From Pilatotrama ljubarskyi (Eukaryota > Basidiomycota > Agaricomycetes > Polyporales > Polyporaceae): a stretch of DNA of 64,000 nucleotides. The stretch is taken from contig MU277723.1 of the NCBI GenBank assembly GCA_022385805.1, positions 151,444 to 215,443 on the forward strand, read 5' to 3'. Every line of letters begins with the position of its first letter. Within the stretch, counting starts at the first letter, position 1. Below, piece after piece: positions 9,913 through 22,154 of the stretch. The notes beneath the pieces were generated by a model, which saw only the letters and a program-made list of their open reading frames with translations, was not told the DNA's origin and searched no databases. The position numbers and the translations under genes are program-made.

Positions 9913-11682
9913 TTGGGCGAAGCCTCTCAGCTCGTTGCTATGATGCTCGCGATGTCGTGTATATAGGTGACGTGTACGAGCTTAGTAGGATGCTTGCATT
10001 TCGGTTCCTACTCGAGTAGAGACGAACGTACGCGCGGGCGACTCAGCGCACAAGCTATGGGCAGCAGCCTTCAATTAAATAGTAGAATGTTTCCGGACGA
10101 CCTCGCCTGTTGCAGCGGGTCACGACAGCGCAGAGGTGCACGTGGAGGTGCCGTCCTGCACGATAACAGCAGAGACTAGGAGAGAGCATCCATCTCGGGC
10201 GTTGAGTGCTTTTCCAGCCCATGCGCGCAAGCAGGCGTATCACGGCAGACATACGCATGTCTGGACTCTGGAGGAATGCGCCGGCAGACCATGGCCAAGT
10301 GATAAGGCATTCCTCCCTCTGTTGCCGCGGTGACCGAAGAAGTGCGGGGCAGCCTCGCTCCCGCACTATAGCGGTCTGTGGGCTTGACATGGCTGGAAGC
10401 AGCGCAGTGCGGTATGCGCAAGCCGGAAAGGAGATGACCGTCGTACGGAGTGGCAGAAAGACGAGTCCGAAAGCGGCGAGGGCTGCACGCACAAATCGCT
10501 CAGGGCATTCAGTTCGGCCGACGCGACTTCACGCGCACGCTCAGGCTGCGCCGGGCGCTTCGGCTTCCGAGATGTGGCACAGAGTCACCAGTGCATGTAC
10601 GCAAGCGGCAAGACCGGCAATTCGAATCGTGGTGGCGCGCGAGATTGAAAGAGGCGGAGGACATGTGCACAACAGACCGCCGGATGAGAGCGTAGGCAAG
10701 CGTCGCCAGGCAAGGAGCAACAAACTCGCTTGCTTTCTGGGCACGAGCCTATAAACGCCTGTATAGCCGACCTGGACACGGTCGGGAATGAAGCGCAAGC
10801 CATGGACACAGCAGACGCGGATCACGGCGTTCAAGGCAATCGACAGACGCGAGAAAGGAGCAGATTTGGTGGTGGCCGAGATGCCGGGTGGAAGCCAGGG
10901 ATGCAGATGGAAAGCGGAGGGGGGGAGTGGTGCGAGTGGTGCGATGAGGGACAGAGGCACGCAGCATCGGAGCGAAAGGCGGAATGCAGTGCGGACATGC
11001 GACGAGAACGGAGGGGAGAGAACGAGGGAGGTGCTCTGGGCTTGAGATCTCTGAGACCGGAGGCGGGAAGGGGTCGGACAAGTATCACCGAGCGGCCGGA
11101 GTCAGCTGGATGCAAGCTGTAGATGGGCGAGAGAGGGCTGGAGAGCGTGGCCACTGGCGAGAGCCTGCGAGGACTCCAGGCAGAGAAACCGAGTGGGGAA
11201 AGGCCATGCACTCTGCGAGCGTTGGCGTGGAGAGCGGGGAGCGGGGAGGAGAGGAGGAGAGGAGAGGAGGAGAGGAGAGGAGGAGAGGAGAGGGAGCGGA
11301 GACGGCCTGAAAAACACCAGAAAATAAAAAAGAGGGGACCTTGTGACCTGCGCAGAATGCCTAGACGGGCTCAAAAAGAGGGATCCGTCGTGCGACGCCC
11401 TTTGCTTCCTCCCGCCGCGCCCATCACGCCCGCCGACGCTGAAGCTGAAGATGAACGACCGCCGAGGGCTGGGTGTCCGCCAGGATGGAGGTGGGTGTGT
11501 GTTCGCGTGAGGTCTGCAACGTGCGCGGGTGAGGACGGGGGTGTGGGCGGGGATGCCGATGCGGCCGGGGGAGGGGATTGGACGAGGACGAGAAATGACG
11601 CTCGTTCTCGCGACTCCTCTCCTCCACCCGTCCTCTCCTCTCCACGCCCTCTGCTTTCTCTCTTTTCTCCTCGACACCGACC
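9913..11682. other. Long intergenic region, purine-rich near its end
   Basis: About 1.8 kb without a recognisable gene. The last 800 bases are strongly purine-rich on the plus strand and end in a CT-rich leader just before the next start codon. Several overlapping frames occur here because of base composition only. Confidence 0.45.
11237..11297 (+). repeat. GA-rich microsatellite-like tract
   Basis: Reiterated AGGAGAGG-like units form a nearly pure purine tract about 390 bases upstream of the membrane protein gene at 11683. It may fold into triplex-type structures or simply be a simple repeat in the promoter. Confidence 0.6.
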
Positions 11683-13251
11683 ATGTCGTCCTCCGGCGCA
11701 TCGTCGTCGTCGTCGGCTGCGGCGGATCCATCCTCCCCTGCCGCCTCTAGTACGTCTCAGCCGTCCCAGTCTCCCTCGCCCTCACAGGGTCTGTCCTCTG
11801 CCTCCTCACACTCCTCCTCCCCCACGCCCTCCACTTCCCGTGCTGATCCTCCTCCCTCTACTTCAGGTTCCTCCTCTGCAGCCACCACTACTCCCCCGCC
11901 CACAGATTCAACAACATCTCCCCCGCCCGATACCTCCACTCCCCCTCCCACCTCTCCTCCCCCCACCTCCGACAGCGGCTCCTCCACCCCTCCCCCAGAT
12001 TCATCCAGCAACAGCCAGCCCACAGGCTCCCAATCCGCCTCCAACTCAAATCCAACCAGCCAACCACCCACATCTTCCGGAGGATCCAGCTCCGCATCGT
12101 CCGCAGCATCATCTCCTTCATCCGCCTCATCCACTCCCGCCCCCTCCACATCCACACAAACCCAGACGGTCATGTACGTCCGTCTCCCTCCCGCGCCTCG
12201 CCTCTGCTAACCCTCCCCCAGCGCAACTGCCCCAGACGGCAGCGTCTACACCTCCGTAGTCACCTCCACCCTCGTCTCCACCCCCACCATCGCCGCCTCA
12301 GACCGCGGCACTTCCTCCTCCTCCTCCCACACCGGTGCCATCGTCGGCGGCGTCGTCGGCGGCGTCGCAGGCGCTGCCATCCTCGCCACCCTCCTCTTCT
12401 TCTTCTGCCGCGCACGCCGTCGCCGCGACGACTTTGACGGTAACTTTGACCCAGACCGCGTCACCGGCGACAACCGCGGCACTCTCCCCGATATCGACCT
12501 CGGCGCCGACGACATCACCCCCTACAACTACACCCCCGCAGGCATGACCGGTGCCGCTGCCGCCCCAGGTGCTCCTGTTCCGGGACCGGGTCCCGCGCCA
12601 GGCCCCGGCATGCCCGATATGCGGCAGTACGGTGGCCAGGTACCTTCCTTCCTCGCCGGAGGCCTCGCCGGCGCCGGCGCCGGCGCAGCCATGGCCCACG
12701 CAGGGAAGGAGCACCAACAAGGGTACGGCCGCGCCGGCTCCCCGCCCTCCGCCTACAGCGGCAGCGGCGGCCAGCCCGCGCCCGCCCAGTCCTCGTACTA
12801 CGCGCCCTCGTCCTCGGACCATCACGGCGGGTACCCCGACTACGCCGCCTACGCCGCCTATGCGAACCCCAACCTCTACCCCGCCCAGGGAGGAGGGCCG
12901 CCGACGAGCTCCTCGGCGCCGAGCAGCCCGACCAATGCCTCGTTCGGCCCGCAGGCGGGCATGCCGCCCGCCCGCGACTTCCGCCACCCCTCGCCTGGGC
13001 CCTCGCTCCCACCGACAGACCCGTCCGTCTCCGGCTCGTCCAGCGGTGGCGGAGGTGTGATCCCGAGCGCGAAGGAGCGCGAGGCGATGCAGTATCGTCG
13101 CCCTGGCGGGCTGGCCGTGGCGAACCCGGATGGCGCGGGCGCGTCAGGCGTCGTGCAGCACCAGGACGCGGGAAGGCTGGACGCGACGCCCGAAGACGAG
13201 GAGCCGTCGGAGATCCCGCCGCGGTACGACTCGATCCGGCACGATGCGTGA
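11683..13251 (+). CDS. Ser/Thr/Pro-rich single-pass membrane protein
   Basis: Two exons (11683-12173, 12222-13251) encode about 506 residues. Residues 1-165 are almost only Ser, Thr and Pro, as expected for a heavily O-mannosylated outer domain. A short segment (APDGSVYTSVV) leads to one membrane helix near residue 215 (HTGAIVGGVVGGVAGAAILA then LLFFFCRARRRR) whose basic end marks the cytosolic side. The tail of about 270 residues is Gly/Pro/Tyr-rich and disordered. This layout is common in fungal cell-wall sensors and SKG6-like proteins, but no signal peptide and no WSC domain are visible. It converges on a protein of the same build at 14541-16614. Function not assigned. Confidence 0.8.
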
Positions 13252-14540
13252 GGGAGGGATGCGCACGATCATGGACGGAGAGGGATGGGGCTCGTGGACG
13301 CAGCTATAGATGGTTTGTTTTGCTGCTGTGTGCGGCAGATGCTGCGAAAGACGGTCTGTGCCGATGGTTGTCAGACTTTGCCCCTCCATGCTCGATGGCT
13401 GGAGAGGGACGCTAGCGTGCCTCCTCGTCGACTCGCTGAGCGGGGTCGGGGTCGCAGCACGACCTTAAACCTGCTCCCTCTCGCCCCTGCTTCCTCATTC
13501 CACCCCGCTTCCGCCTCTGCTCCTCCCGTCCTCGCCTTTTCCATCTCACCACCTTCTCCTAACGACTCCATGCCGCTGCCGCTATTTACGATACGCTACA
13601 CCTCCCCTAGTACTTATTGCACGCACGTCGGACTAGCAATCTGCGCCTCATCTCACGATCGTGACGCAGCCCGGCCGCTGCTGCCCTTGTCCATCATGCA
13701 TCATGCCCTGCCGGCTCCGCTCTAGATCTTTGCGCCGAGCTGGTCTGTACCATCCTTGCTTTCGCGATGCGCATGTATTTGTTACGACGAAGCAACTTAC
13801 GACCACGTTCTTGATGACCACCTGCATGCGTAGGCAGTGCGTCCGTCCGTCGATAGTACGGTGCTCAGTCAGACGTCGACGGGCTAGAATAGCTGGCTGA
13901 CCTCGGCAGGCGCACCTTCCCAGAGCAATACCCGGGCCCGCAGACGCAACTTTGGTGAGGAAAGCGAAGGGGATGATTATATCCATGCGGCTAATACCGT
14001 GCTGAAAGCGAAGGGTACTATGTATGTGGGTAGGTAGTAGGGAATCGGGCATCGGGAATCAGCGAACAGTCCCATCCGTGTCCATTGTCTATAGGCCCTC
14101 GTCGCGATATATACGCGGACGAGGACCAGCGGAGAAAGAGCAAGCATAAGAACAGAACTGTCGTGGGATACGTCGTGAGCGGTCGTAACTCGAGATTACG
14201 AGCAGGGAGGAGTGCAGGGGTGCCCGGGAGCCTGGGAGATGTTTTGGTCAATCCGTGGGGCAATGAAGGTGAGTATCGTGTGCGCGGTATCGATATCGAA
14301 AACGAGGGATAATGGGGTAGTAGCGGAGCGCATGATACGGAGGCAGTCCTGACCTTGAGCTCGACGTCCGTCCGCGGTATCGTCGAATCCGCCTTCCTCC
14401 CGACCACAACGAAAAGATATAAAGAAGGCTGCTGCTGGTATGAACCATCCCGGGGAAATTAAGCAATAAGAAGCACAGTCCATCCGAGCCCACCACCACA
14501 CGCTCCGTCGTGCGAGCCCGCCGCAGCGACAATGGGGGAT
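13252..14540. other. Convergent intergenic region
   Basis: The gap lies between two tail-to-tail membrane protein genes. It probably contains both 3' untranslated regions. The 13285-13725 frame is short, has no recognisable feature and is not taken as a gene. Confidence 0.45.
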
Positions 14541-16614
14541 TCACAACGCCTCGCCCATCCCGTGGCCCGCGCTGGACACGTCCACATCCGCCGCGCCCGA
14601 AGCCGGAGCCGACGCCTCCCTCTCGCGCTCCAAGCTCTGGCGCACGCCCTTCTTCGGCGAGCGCTCCAGCCAGTTACGCGGCTGCTGCGACAGCGAGCCC
14701 TGCGACGCTGACGCTTGCGCTTGGTGCCCGGGGTATGCCGATGGGGGCGGCGGCGGCGGCGCAGAGTGGGCCGGGGGGCTGCCGGGCGACTCGGACGCGG
14801 GCGAGAGCGGGCCCATGTTCGTCACGAACAACGGGCCCATCTTGGGCATCGGCACTGGCGAGCCAGGCGGCTCGGGCGTTGGGCCGCGGCTGCGGTCAAA
14901 GAACCCGCGCGGAGGTCCTGTGCCAGACGACTTCGGCAGCAGCGGCGTTTCGCTCGTCTCGCGCGAATGCATCGCGGACGGCGGAGCGGACGGTGGCTGG
15001 TGGCCTCCGCCATGCGGCGTGTTCAGGTTGGAGAGCGACGCGAAGGGATCCTCTGGGACCATGCCCGCGTTCGCGCCTCCGCGGAACGCGCTCGGTGGAT
15101 GCGACCCCGCGCCTGCGCCTGCGCCTCCGTTGCCCACGCCGGCCATCCCATCCCCGTGCGCGCCAGGGCCCATGACATCGTTGACGATCCGGCCGAGGTC
15201 GACCGCGCTCGACGCGCTCACGATAGGGTCGACGAACGTGCTCGGCTCCCCGGGCGGCGGCCATACCGCCTCGCGGAAGATGGAGCCCGACTCGGCGCGC
15301 AGGCCCATGAGGTGCGGATGTGCACCTGCGGCACCAGCGGCGCCACCCTGGGTGGGCGTGCGGTTCGGATCCATGGGGGTTCCGAGGAGGGAGTGCGAGG
15401 CGTCGAACGAGGGAGCATTGGGCGAGCGGTGAGGCGTGGACGCGTTGTGGGAATGGGAGTGAGAAGAGGCGAGGGAGGCTGGGTAATCGGAGTAGCGCGC
15501 CATGGGCGGGCTGAGGTCGTAGTCGTCCATGTCCTCGCCATCGAGAAGGCGCGTACGCGGCTTGGGCTGAAGCCGCTTGAAGAACGAGAGCTTCTTGTGC
15601 TGGTGTCGGCGGTAGAAGAGGGCGACGGCGGCGACGAGAATGAGGAATGCGGCACCGCCCACAGAGCCAGCGATGATGTCACGCTTCGTCGAGCTCGCGT
15701 CGTCGCCGGTGCTGCCCTGGGAGAGCGTCGTCGGAATAGCGGTGAAGATGGTCGAGGTCGTGCCATTAATAACGGTCGTGGCTATTGCGGAGGTAATGGT
15801 TGTCTGGGCGCCGGCGAAGAGACCTGTACTATTCGTGTCCGGCGTGAGGGATGTCTGGGATGAAGGGGGAGGGCTGGTGAGAGGCTGAGACGAGCTTGAA
15901 GAGGGGTCCGAGGGAAGAGTTGTAGAAGAAGAGGACGACGGCGGAGGGGAAGAAGGCGGGTCACTGCTGGGCGGAGAACTTGGAGGAGAGGTTGGAGGAG
16001 AAGTCGGAGGAGAAGTCGGGGGAGAAGTCGGGGGAGAAGTCGGGGGAGAAGTCGGCGGGGATGTGGGCGGAGAGGTAGGTGGAGAAGTGGGCGGAGAAGT
16101 AGGAGGGGAGGTTGGAGGACTTGTCGGAGGGTCAGTCCTGGACACAGGTGAGATATATCGTACGACAGCACAAGGAACGAATACGGAGGACGTACGGTGG
16201 AGAAGTGGGCGGGTTCGACTGACCGCCCGTCGGACCCTGGCTCTGTCCCGAGGACTGCTTGGACCCGCTCCCTGAGCTGGCTGCATCTTTGTTCGAGGAC
16301 TGGCCCGAATCGTCCTGATCATCACCAGTCGGTGTCGACGCAGTAGTGGTAGTCGTCGCGTCCACTCGCGGCGTCTGGCGCGACTACGATGTTTTCTGGT
16401 GAGTCATGCGCCATTCGCAAACACTCCGACGACGTACAGCTGATGCTCCGGGGCTACCCTGAACGGTGGTCTCGGTTGCGGCTGGAGAGGAGGGATCTGT
16501 GGTTCCTGAAATGAAGGAGGGTGTGGCCACTGGGCTGATCGACGGCGTCTGTCTCGCAAGGAGCCTCTTCCGCCTCGCTGCTTCGCTTTCTAGCCCTCCG
16601 GGGAGGTCGTCCAT
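14541..16614 (-). CDS. Single-pass membrane protein with PPTS repeat ectodomain
   Basis: Three exons (16614-16438, 16383-16196, 16137-14541) join to 653 residues. After an N-terminal part rich in Ser and Thr comes about a dozen tandem Pro-Pro-Thr-Ser units, then Ser/Pro-rich sequence and one membrane helix (IIAGSVGGAAFLILVAAVAL) followed by FYRRHQHKK. The cytosolic tail of about 330 residues is disordered and rich in Ser, Pro and Gly. The second intron falls inside the PPTS repeat, since exon 2 already ends in PPTSPP. The start at 16614 is chosen because the sequence before it is a CT-rich leader; an in-frame ATG 24 codons upstream is possible. It has the same architecture as the convergent gene at 11683-13251. 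It may be a wall-stress sensor type protein; function not assigned. Confidence 0.8.
15982..16131 (-). repeat. 12-base minisatellite encoding PPTS
   Basis: About twelve imperfect 12-base units (consensus GGAGAAGTCGGG on the plus strand) encode tandem Pro-Pro-Thr-Ser in the ectodomain of the membrane protein. Third positions vary more than the first two, which suggests selection on the protein. Confidence 0.8.
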
Positions 16615-17662
16615 CGTCCGTCGTGAGCAGTCTAGTCGTCGGGGAGGGGGAGGGGGAGAAGGAAAGACATAAGCGGTGGAGACCATCCGTCCCCGTCTTT
16701 CGGAGTGTGAAGAACTCTCCTCCTGCGCCCACGTCACGTGCGGGCTGTGCCCCCCGTCCTCAGGCTCTCGACGCTCCCGCTCGCGGTCTCTCGATCTCTC
16801 TTATCTGCCGACCATCCTCGTTCATCGACGACGACAGCCTCCATGTCTGTTCTCTGCCACAACGCTTCTTGTGCAGTGTGGTTGCTCGACGCTCTTGAAC
16901 GGCACCGGCAGCACCTTGACCACTCCTCAGGACAGCTCCATACGTGCGCCACCTCCGAGCCTGCCATGAGACCTCATGCTGCGCACTGGCGGCTAGGACG
17001 TCTTGTTGCACACCGTCCGCTCTCACTGCGTGCTGATCGCAATCAAAACGGTGCACCCAGAGCATCGTTTCACCGCTGAGGCCTGAGGCCTTGCTCAGGC
17101 GGCTGTGAGCCTTCACCCCGGCACTCGAGCACTTTGTACCGACATCTTCGGCAAGACGTTACTTGCACTGGTTCCGCGTTAACATGGATATTGCACAAGC
17201 CGCCATCTGCCAATCGTGAGTCTCGCGCTCGCCCGAGATCTTCGCCCTCTTCACGTCGACTTCATATAACATCGGGGTTAGACATCGAGCATGTACAGCG
17301 CAATGTGGTACCTCACCCATACATTACATGACGCGAAGTTCTCGACGAGCGAGCATGGTCCTCGGTACTCCTTCGACCGGCACTTGCACTACCATGTACA
17401 GGCGATCCGTGTATTCATTCCTTCCTCTGTCCCTGTATCCTCCTGTATTCGAGCGTCACACTGCGTCGTACGTGCGCAACAGTATGTTCTGCAGATACGA
17501 TTATGATCATGCTTGAAACTGGCCGCCTCATGATGATGATCGGCACTCCGTTCCAACGTGTAATCCCGCTGATCCTCCAGATATCTGAACGAAGGGACTC
17601 AACCCTCTGATCTTGTAATCGCTGCTGCTCGTGAACCGCCTTCGAGCCAGCTGCGTTTTGGG
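16615..17662. other. Divergent intergenic region; no gene recognised
   Basis: About 1 kb between the PPTS membrane protein and the oxidoreductase, read away from each other. Only short frames without family resemblance; presumed promoters of both genes. Confidence 0.45.
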
Positions 17663-19696
17663 ATGGTAGACCCAGTGAACGTTCTGCTCATCGGAGCAGG
17701 AGAGATCAACTTCGGTCAGTACTACATCTCCTGACATTGAGCCCATCCCTGTACTGGCCGCCGTAACGAATGTCGCTGAACACGACGGACGGCCCTTCAT
17801 AGGTTCTGTTGAGGGGCCATGGAATCATGTCGGTTGTCCTCTGTTGTTCTCAATCTCAGTGAATGCAATATTGACGTGCGACATGCCGCGATGCAGACCT
17901 TGCGACTCGAGAAGTTGGTGGCTGCTTCTTCAACTTATACACTCAGCTTATGCTGATGCTCCCCTCCATAGGATCTTAGGACCGCGTCTGCGCGTAGTTG
18001 GACTCGTAGACCTTGACGAATCCCGGGCGAAGGCAGCCCTTGACGCAAAACTCAACCCGCCTGTCGGCAGCGCATACACGAGCTGCAAGCTGTTCCCCAC
18101 TGTCCGGGAAGCTGCGCGGTCCCTGCTTTCCGAAATACCTCAGTCAGTATCCGCTTCAGGGAAGGCCCCCCGTGGAACAATGATTCACATAACGTGTCGT
18201 AACAGGATAGCGATCGTCGGCGCGCCCCCTTTCGCTCGCGGCACCGACATTCCGGGTAGAGACCTCGAGCTGCAGCTCACCAATGCCTTCCCGCGATGCG
18301 CCCTCTTCGTCGAGAAGCCCGTCAGCAGCGGTCCCGAGGACGCGTGCTGGCGCGTCGCTGACGTACTCGCGAAGAAGGGCACGCTCGTCGGCGTCGGCTA
18401 CATGCTGCGATACCTGAAAGGTGAGCACACTGAAGCCGCTTCAACATTGTACTAGTAGCCAGGTCAGCGCTGATAGTGCGGGGCCAAGCTGTCCAGTTGA
18501 TTAAGTGAGTCTGGGTTGTCGGAGAGGATGAGTCTCGAGTGGGAGTCTCATGTCTGCCGGCAGGAAAATCATCGCGGATAATGGACTGGTCGTAATGGGC
18601 ACCAACGCCAGATACGTCATGGCCTAGTGAGATTCCCACCACCTCATGTTGCGCCGAGAACCTTGCTGAACTGCGCACAGCGAGTGGGCGAGAAAGCAGG
18701 TAAGCCGAGTGCGCCATGAGGCGCGGACGGCGGAGATTGAGCGATCCTTCCATCATAGGCGTGGTGGGACAAGACACGCTCCGGAGGACGTATGTCTGCA
18801 TTGGCTACACGCCTGATGCTCTCCGTCTGTCGCTGACACTACTGCCACATAGCTATCATCGAGCAGGCTACCCACTTCTGTCCGTCACCTCACTCGCCGT
18901 TTCCTCTCCCAGCTAAAAGTCTCGATCACACTCAGGTGACCTCTCGCGGTATTTTGGCGGTGATGTCCACCTTCAATCCGTCGTTGCCCATACGGTGCAA
19001 CCGAACGAGCCGCCAGGGAAGCTCTCCGCCAAGCGCTTCGACGAGGATGTCATCCCTCCTGATAACCGACTCCCAAGGTTGACCAGCGCGACCTGGAAGT
19101 ACAAAGGCGGAGCCGTAGGGACCCTCACGCATGTCATTGCATTGCACGGTGAGAGTGGTACGGCAGCATCACCGATGCGGAGACTCATGGATGCTCAACA
19201 GGCAATATGTACGACACGGAGTTTGAAGTGTACGCTGATGGGTATCGCTTCAAGCTCGTCGACCCCTACAGCACTCCCAAATTGTGCATCCGGCGACCAG
19301 GGCTTGCGGAAGAAGGTCTGTCCTCCCCTTCATCATAGAATATGAGAGACAAGCTAAGCCGTCGCGAATGCTCATCACCGCATAGAGGTACACATCTTCA
19401 ATGACGTGAGTGCGCTACCTCTTGGTTCTCCGAGGACCTCACCAATGCTGGGCCATATCCTCAGGACGACCCTTTCCACACCGAGCTGGCGGCTTTCATC
19501 GAGGTAGCGGAGGGTAGGAGTACCGAGGAGCGGCTATTGAGCTCGTACGCGGATGCGATCAAGACGTATGAACTGGTGAGTACGCGCTTCGCAAACGCGG
19601 GGACGGACGCTGGGCCTGACCCACAACCCCCAGACATGGGCCATCAGAAGGGCAAGTGAGGCCGCTGCCGCGCGGTACACTGAGAGCCTTGAATGA
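17663..19696 (+). CDS. Gfo/Idh/MocA-type NAD(P)-dependent oxidoreductase
   Basis: Likely a cytosolic dehydrogenase acting on a sugar or sugar-like substrate. It spreads over about a dozen exons. Exon 1 encodes MVDPVNVLLIGAGEINFG, the Rossmann glycine motif (GAGEIN). Later exons give ILGPRLRVVGLVDLDESRA, IAIVGAPPFARGTDIPG, LFVEKPVSSGP with the family's catalytic EKP, VGYMLRYLK, then IIADNGLVVMGTNARY, IIEQATHF, YFGGDV and TSATWKYKGGAVGTLTHV. The last exons end TWAIRRASEAAAARYTESLE. One exon is only 17 bases (ACCTTGCGACTCGAGAA near 17893-17909) and several are under 60. All joins stay in frame, so the gene looks intact. The substrate cannot be read from the sequence. The family is well represented in Agaricomycetes. 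Confidence 0.85.
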
Positions 19697-22154
19697 AATA
19701 GACCTACAGAATCTGTATCGCCTAGTTGATGAGGGATGTGTCTGAATTGTGAGCAAGAGTTAGATAGGGAGCAGGTGTCCCAGTGGAATGAACACGGTGA
19801 CGATGAGTCTGTGGGATGCAGACTACTCATGAGGGGCTGTAAGGCCCAGAACGCGGGAGATTATGGAGCCGGACCTCCCGTAAACAGTCACGGAGCATTG
19901 GTGGGCACGGGAGGGGAGCTTGGACGCCGGACTAAGCATACGAAGAGAAGTATCGGCAAGAGAAGGCTGGCCTCTGGTCGACACGTTGTACCGACAAGTG
20001 TGGTGGAGTCGAACGATGGTGGCGGCGAACGATGGTGGAGGCGAACGATGCCATTGGGCGGCATCGACACGGGTAGAATGAGGAACCATTGCCGTCTTAC
20101 GATACAAAGTCTCACTTTTACGCAACTCTGCTCTATCGCAGACGACAACTGCGCCCTGGAGGGAAATATGCAAGTTACGGCAGAGCAGGAGGATGTGTCT
20201 AGTGCAAGCAAATGCGCGCTGAACGCATGGCCCAGACGCAACAATGCCGCCTATTCGGCGGCCTGAACTGTACGTAGACGTGCCTGGGACGGAACAATTG
20301 TCAATGGTCCTAGCCAGATAACCAGCGGGCACGTTGGGAGAACTTACGTACCCTCGGCGAGCGGGCCAGTATCCGCAACACGTCTCCAGGATGACATGAG
20401 ATGAGCGTGGGGTCGCCTGACAGAACACTCGCCTGGTGCGGGGCTGAGTCGGAGCGACGTCGCCATTCGTGACGTTCGATTGTTCCACCAAGGGCGAAAG
20501 GTCGAAAGAAGGTATAGCACGTGAAGCAGCAGCTTCTCCGACTTGAGTTCCGGGTGGCAGGTTGGGAGACTCAGTGAGGGGGAACGGGCCGACGTGTTAG
20601 AATACGGAATAACAACCGCTCGACGTGGACGCACATTCGTCTTCGTGGAGGCAGTCAGCCTCGTGTCTGGGTATGAAACTCCTGTTACGCTCCGAAGGAT
20701 GAGATCGAGGGTGCTTTTGACGTGGTCTAGCCGCATAACCGCTTCCCGGAGCCCATGCGCTGGATCTTGACTTGTCCGCCAGTCCGGTATGAGCTCATGT
20801 AGCTTTCTGATCCGGTAGCCGAACTCTCATCCGTATGTGAAACCTGGCGATCGTCCGCACTTACGGGAGTTCTGACGGATTCTTGCAGCGCCATTACGGA
20901 GACTCGCAACCTTGTGTCGTCATGTGCCGTTTAGATGGACTCCGACTCCTGGGGCGCAGGAAAACGCGTGTATCTGCGGCACGTCAGCTGAGTTGTAAGC
21001 CTAAGAAAAAGCAAAGAGACGAGTCGAAAAAGAAAAAAGAGTACCCCGTACAATGTAAATAGGCCTGCGGATTGTATTATTCAGTTAGATGTGTGGCGAT
21101 AACCCATCGATGGTTTGCGACCGCACCTTCTCCCTGAATGACACGAAGTCTTGTCTCTACAAATAACAACAATATGAGAAGGTACAGGCTGCACTGCGTG
21201 AACCAATATGCTCCATCGCGAACGGCCCCAGCGCCGCCGTCACTGCCAGTAACAGATGTTCGTGATATGATGCTACAATGACAATAACTATGTCTCAAAG
21301 GTGAGTATCTCAGTGCTAGGTGCATGGAAACCCGAAGGGGCTTCGCACCCGAACACTACTGTGTCTTCTTCAGAGATGACGGCATGGCGAACACGCGTAT
21401 CAGCCACCAGAGACACACTTGACCACGAACTGGGTAAGTCTCGCGGGCGCCGTGAGATACTCCTGAGACGAACAATGACATTCCGTAATCTCCAGCACCG
21501 TAACGGGGAGATTGAATTCCGTGGCAGCCACGATGTCTACACCAGCTATCGTCGGATGGAGATATCGGCCTCGAGGCAAAGTGGCAGACGCACCGTGGAC
21601 CGCTTTCCAAGTTCTCAAGCCTGCGTAACAGAACGAACTGTACAATTGCGGTGAAATGAATGAAGTAGCATAAGATATCATCACTATCAGCGCTATAGAC
21701 GAGAGGGAGTTATCGGATTTAAACATGACGAGAGCATCAACGTGTCGAAATGCCAGTTCAAGCGATGATTTCCGCCTGAAGTGAACCACGGCTTTGGGCG
21801 TCTCGTGGAACACTCGCAGGTGCACACCCGTAATAGGCAGGTCAGTAAGAACACACTGCGAGAAGCGATCTCAAACCGACACATCGCGCGTTGTTCTCTC
21901 ACGCCGGATAACAAAGGTCTCAAAGTCTAGGAATCATCGTTCCTCCACTATTGAAGACGTTAATAGCTACCCCATGTTCGCCAGGCAATGCACGGGAGAG
22001 CGGAGATTGAAGGAACATACAAATGCCACTTCCTTCGTCTGAGTCACGCAGTTTGACGGTCATTTGAGACGGAATCGTATTGACATTGCAGGCAAACCAC
22101 GTATCCAACACGTACATGGTGACATGAGGCGGTGCCGTAATTCCAGATCTGTTC
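19697..22154. other. Gene-poor convergent region
   Basis: About 2.5 kb between the 3' ends of the oxidoreductase and the agmatinase-like gene. The 222-codon minus-strand frame at 19823-20491 has no recognisable motif or splice context. A minus-strand stretch near 21920-22140 has protein-like composition but could not be built into a gene. A short tandem repeat is listed separately. Confidence 0.4.
20008..20050 (+). repeat. Short tandem repeat
   Basis: Three near-identical 15-16 base units with the core CGAACGATGGTGG follow each other without spacers. Confidence 0.6.

Noticed and set aside
11123..12259. 378-codon plus-strand open frame
   Set aside because: It reads the Ser/Thr/Pro-coding region in another frame and yields low-complexity Pro/Arg/His; the frame beginning at 11683 leads into a proper membrane helix.
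14715..15863. 382-codon plus-strand open frame, rich in Arg
   Set aside because: It lies wholly opposite the PPTS membrane protein gene. High third-position GC produces long antisense frames, and the composition (Arg/Ala/Gly) is typical of such shadows.
16132..16365. Apparent start at 16365 for the PPTS membrane protein
   Set aside because: The codon there is GTG, and the frame continues upstream through a good splice acceptor to an ATG-led exon at 16614.
19823..20491. 222-codon minus-strand open frame
   Set aside because: No family motif, no supporting splice sites, mixed composition like random sequence; kept only as part of a gene-poor region.
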